Shown here: piece after piece, positions 62,130 to 64,000 of the stretch
How positions within the stretch are numbered: the first letter of the stretch is position 1
Layout: the number at the start of each line of letters is the position of its first letter
Source of the DNA: Bacillus sp. T3
GTDB lineage: Bacteria > Bacillota > Bacilli > Bacillales > Cytobacillaceae
DNA length: 64,000 bases
Direction: 5' to 3'
NCBI RefSeq assembly: GCF_033449965.1
Contig: NZ_CP137761.1
Location: 1,860,001-1,924,000, forward strand
Notes under the pieces: generated by a model
The model's database searches: none
What the model was told of the DNA's origin: nothing
Seen by the model: the letters and a program-made list of their open reading frames with translations, nothing else
Made by a program: the position numbers and the translations under genes

Positions 62130-64000
62130 TTATTCATTCCGTAATACGGTAAAATATCGAGCATCAGGGTGAGCAAAAACCATCGCAGATACTGATGCCT
62201 CTGGTTCCATCATAAATCCTTCTGTTAAGTTTACTCCAATATCTTCAGGCTGGATAAGGGAGAATAGTTTTTCTTGATCATCAAGCTCAGGACATGCTGG
62301 ATAACCGAACGAGAACCGTTGTCCTTGGTATTTCGCTGAGAAGCGGTCCTTCATTGTAAAATCAACAGGATCAGGGAAGCCCCAACGGTCACGCATTTGT
62401 CTGTGAATAAGTTCAGCTAAACCTTCAGCAGTTTCTAAAGCGAGAGCCTGAAGAGCATGGCATTCTAAAAATCTCCCTTGTTCCTTTAAGTTTTCAGCAA
62501 TTTCACGTACACCTGGTCCCGCCGTTACGGTAAAGAAACCAACGTAATCAGATAAACCACTGTCGACAGTTTTGATAAAATCACTCAAACAAAGGTGTGC
62601 CCCCACAGCTTGACGAGGGAAATCAAATTCTTGTAACACCTTTTTTGGTTCTTTAGGATCATAGATAATGACCTTATTTCCATCGCTTTGAGCAGGGAAG
62701 AATTGGTAGACAGCCTGTGGCTTAATCCAATTATTCTTTTTTGCATCCACGATTAATTGATTGACCATGTCATTAATTTTTACTGTCTTTTCATCACCAG
62801 CGGCAAGGAGTTTTTCGATATTTCCTTTAACACCAAGATGATGACCAATTAACATCTGCTTATTGATATAAGGTTCAACATGGTCCATCGTATAGCTTTT
62901 CACAATATGACGGTCTGTATCTTTTGGGACATAAACCGGGACATCCGTTCTTACACTAGAAACGACTTTCACAGCTGTTGCAACCGTGCTTTTCGATACT
63001 TGAGCAGGTGATTGAGCTAAGTTGTTTCGTTTTGTTTCTTTTTCTTGAACCAATTTATCAAAGTCTTCAGGATTTTGGACTTGATTAGCAAGGTCTAACC
63101 CATTCATGGCGTCTTTAGCATAAAGAACGAGTCCTTCGTATTCATTTGAAATTTTTGTATCTGTAAATTTACGAGACAAAGCAGCTCCCCCTACTAAAAT
63201 AGGGATATCAATACCTGCTTGCTTCATATCATGAGCTGTAATCACCATCTGTTGAGCTGATTTAACCAATAATCCAGACAAGCCAACCATATCTGGTTCT
63301 TCTTTCTTGATAGCTGCTACAAGTTCGGCAGGGGCAACCTTTATACCTAAGTCAATGACTTCGTAGCCATTGTTACTTAAAATAATATCAACCAAGTTTT
63401 TCCCAATATCATGTACGTCACCTTTTACAGTTGCTAAGATAATCTTTCCTTTTGTTGAACTGGAACTGTTCGTTTCCATATGTGGCTCAAGGAAGGCAAC
63501 TGCCGCTTTCATGACTTCAGCACTTTGTAGAACTTCAGCTACGATTAACTGATTATCGTTAAAGAGACGCCCAACTTCCTTCATTCCATCCATTAACGGT
63601 CCATTAATAATATCAAGTGGGGCGGGATATTTTGTTAAGGCTTCATCTAAATCTGGTAGCAAACCTTCCTTTGTTCCTTCAACGATATAGTAGGCCAGAC
63701 GCTCCTCTAATGTCATCGATGGTATTGTTTGCTTAGTTTCTTTCTTCTTGTCTCGATAAAAATCAGTAAACGTTGCGAGAGTTTCTTCATTAGTATCGAA
63801 CAAAAGCTTTTCAGCTAGTTCTACTTCTTCCTTGGAAATAGAAGCAAACCGTTCTAGCTTTTCCGTATTGACAATGGCATAATCTAAGCCTGCCTGAGTA
63901 CAGTGGTATAAAAAGACAGAATTTAATACTTCTCTTCCAACAGCAGGTAATCCAAAGGAAACGTTACTAATTCCAAGAACAGTTTGGGTTTTTGGGAACG
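62130..64000 (-). CDS. metH: Cobalamin-dependent methionine synthase (5' part outside window)
   Basis: The minus-strand frame is open to the window edge, so about 622 C-terminal residues are present; the homocysteine domain and most of the pterin domain are missing. The first visible part (TVLGISNVSFGLPAVGREVL) is the pterin barrel end. The cobalamin-binding domain follows (about 30-270 after it), with the lower-ligand His in KGDVHDIGKNLVDIILSNNG and GLSGLLVKSAQQM. The activation domain ends with QRFSFGYPACPELDDQEKLF. It transfers methyl from methyltetrahydrofolate to homocysteine. Confidence 0.95.
   Translation of the reverse strand, partial: FPKTQTVLGISNVSFGLPAVGREVLNSVFLYHCTQAGLDYAIVNTEKLERFASISKEEVELAEKLLFDTNEETLATFTDFYRDKKKETKQTIPSMTLEERLAYYIVEGTKEGLLPDLDEALTKYPAPLDIINGPLMDGMKEVGRLFNDNQLIVAEVLQSAEVMKAAVAFLEPHMETNSSSSTKGKIILATVKGDVHDIGKNLVDIILSNNGYEVIDLGIKVAPAELVAAIKKEEPDMVGLSGLLVKSAQQMVITAHDMKQAGIDIPILVGGAALSRKFTDTKISNEYEGLVLYAKDAMNGLDLANQVQNPEDFDKLVQEKETKRNNLAQSPAQVSKSTVATAVKVVSSVRTDVPVYVPKDTDRHIVKSYTMDHVEPYINKQMLIGHHLGVKGNIEKLLAAGDEKTVKINDMVNQLIVDAKKNNWIKPQAVYQFFPAQSDGNKVIIYDPKEPKKVLQEFDFPRQAVGAHLCLSDFIKTVDSGLSDYVGFFTVTAGPGVREIAENLKEQGRFLECHALQALALETAEGLAELIHRQMRDRWGFPDPVDFTMKDRFSAKYQGQRFSFGYPACPELDDQEKLFSLIQPEDIGVNLTEGFMMEPEASVSAMVFAHPDARYFTVLRNE

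Noticed and set aside
1..64000. CRISPR arrays, insertion sequences, prophage or integrative element
   Set aside because: No regular direct repeats with spacers, transposase, integrase or phage structural genes were found on either strand.

Overview
The window comes from a low-GC, endospore-forming Bacillaceae chromosome; Bacillus or Neobacillus is my guess. The evidence is spo0M, a Spo0E-like phosphatase, a YteA-type protein, the yozE/yodN/yozD/yodL/deoD/yodJ/ctp block known from Bacillus subtilis, Trp T-boxes, an FMN riboswitch and many TTG/GTG starts behind strong Shine-Dalgarno sequences. There is no prophage, transposase, CRISPR array, rRNA or intact tRNA. I used no database, so family names rest on recognised sequence patterns and gene order.

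Layout. 1-12.3 kb is accessory metabolism: an MFS remnant cut by the window edge, an aldo/keto reductase with a divergent AraC regulator, a DUF1259 gene whose ribosome-binding site lies in a perfect hairpin, a three-gene Fe-S membrane locus, LysR/garD, and an RpiR regulator with a GH1 phospho-beta-glucosidase. 12.3-21.2 kb holds a possible spore-associated pair, then the conserved yoz/yod block, spo0M behind a Hanks-type kinase, deoD, a D,D/L,D-carboxypeptidase and a C-terminal processing protease. 21.3-24.8 kb is a persulfide/thiosulfate operon (yrkE-F-H-I-J type) with three CstR-like operators. 25-37.4 kb is mixed: Hsp20-like protein, MATE pump, amidohydrolase, UppP, a yxlEFG-like ABC module, patatin, EcsC and a Spo0E-like protein. 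37.5-41.3 kb is the FMN-riboswitch riboflavin operon (ribE-ribBA-ribH, no ribD) followed by dapF. 41.3-44.2 kb is the divergent ligD/ku NHEJ pair. 44.2-47.3 kb is a cold-adaptation cluster (csp, cshA, csp, ydjO). 49.1-56.2 kb is trpEGDCFBA behind tandem tryptophan T-boxes. 56.6-64 kb carries an acyl-CoA dehydrogenase, a diguanylate cyclase, mnmH, a YteA-type protein and a metH cut by the window end.

Sequence quality matters when reading this window. Nine genes, several of them housekeeping (trpE, trpB, ribBA, ligD, an ABC ATPase, the ctp protease), carry single-base frameshifts with intact coding sequence on both sides. Six of the ten lesions lie exactly at CCTGG/CCAGG and are repaired by removing the middle base, which leaves CCGG; a seventh sits beside a CCTGG. 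I read this as a systematic sequencing or basecalling artefact, perhaps at methylated CCGG, and not as gene decay. The most interesting non-artefact signals are RNA structures (the Shine-Dalgarno-sequestering hairpin, a leader with mutually exclusive hairpins before a GNAT gene, an attenuator-like csp leader) and several small genes that are easy to miss.
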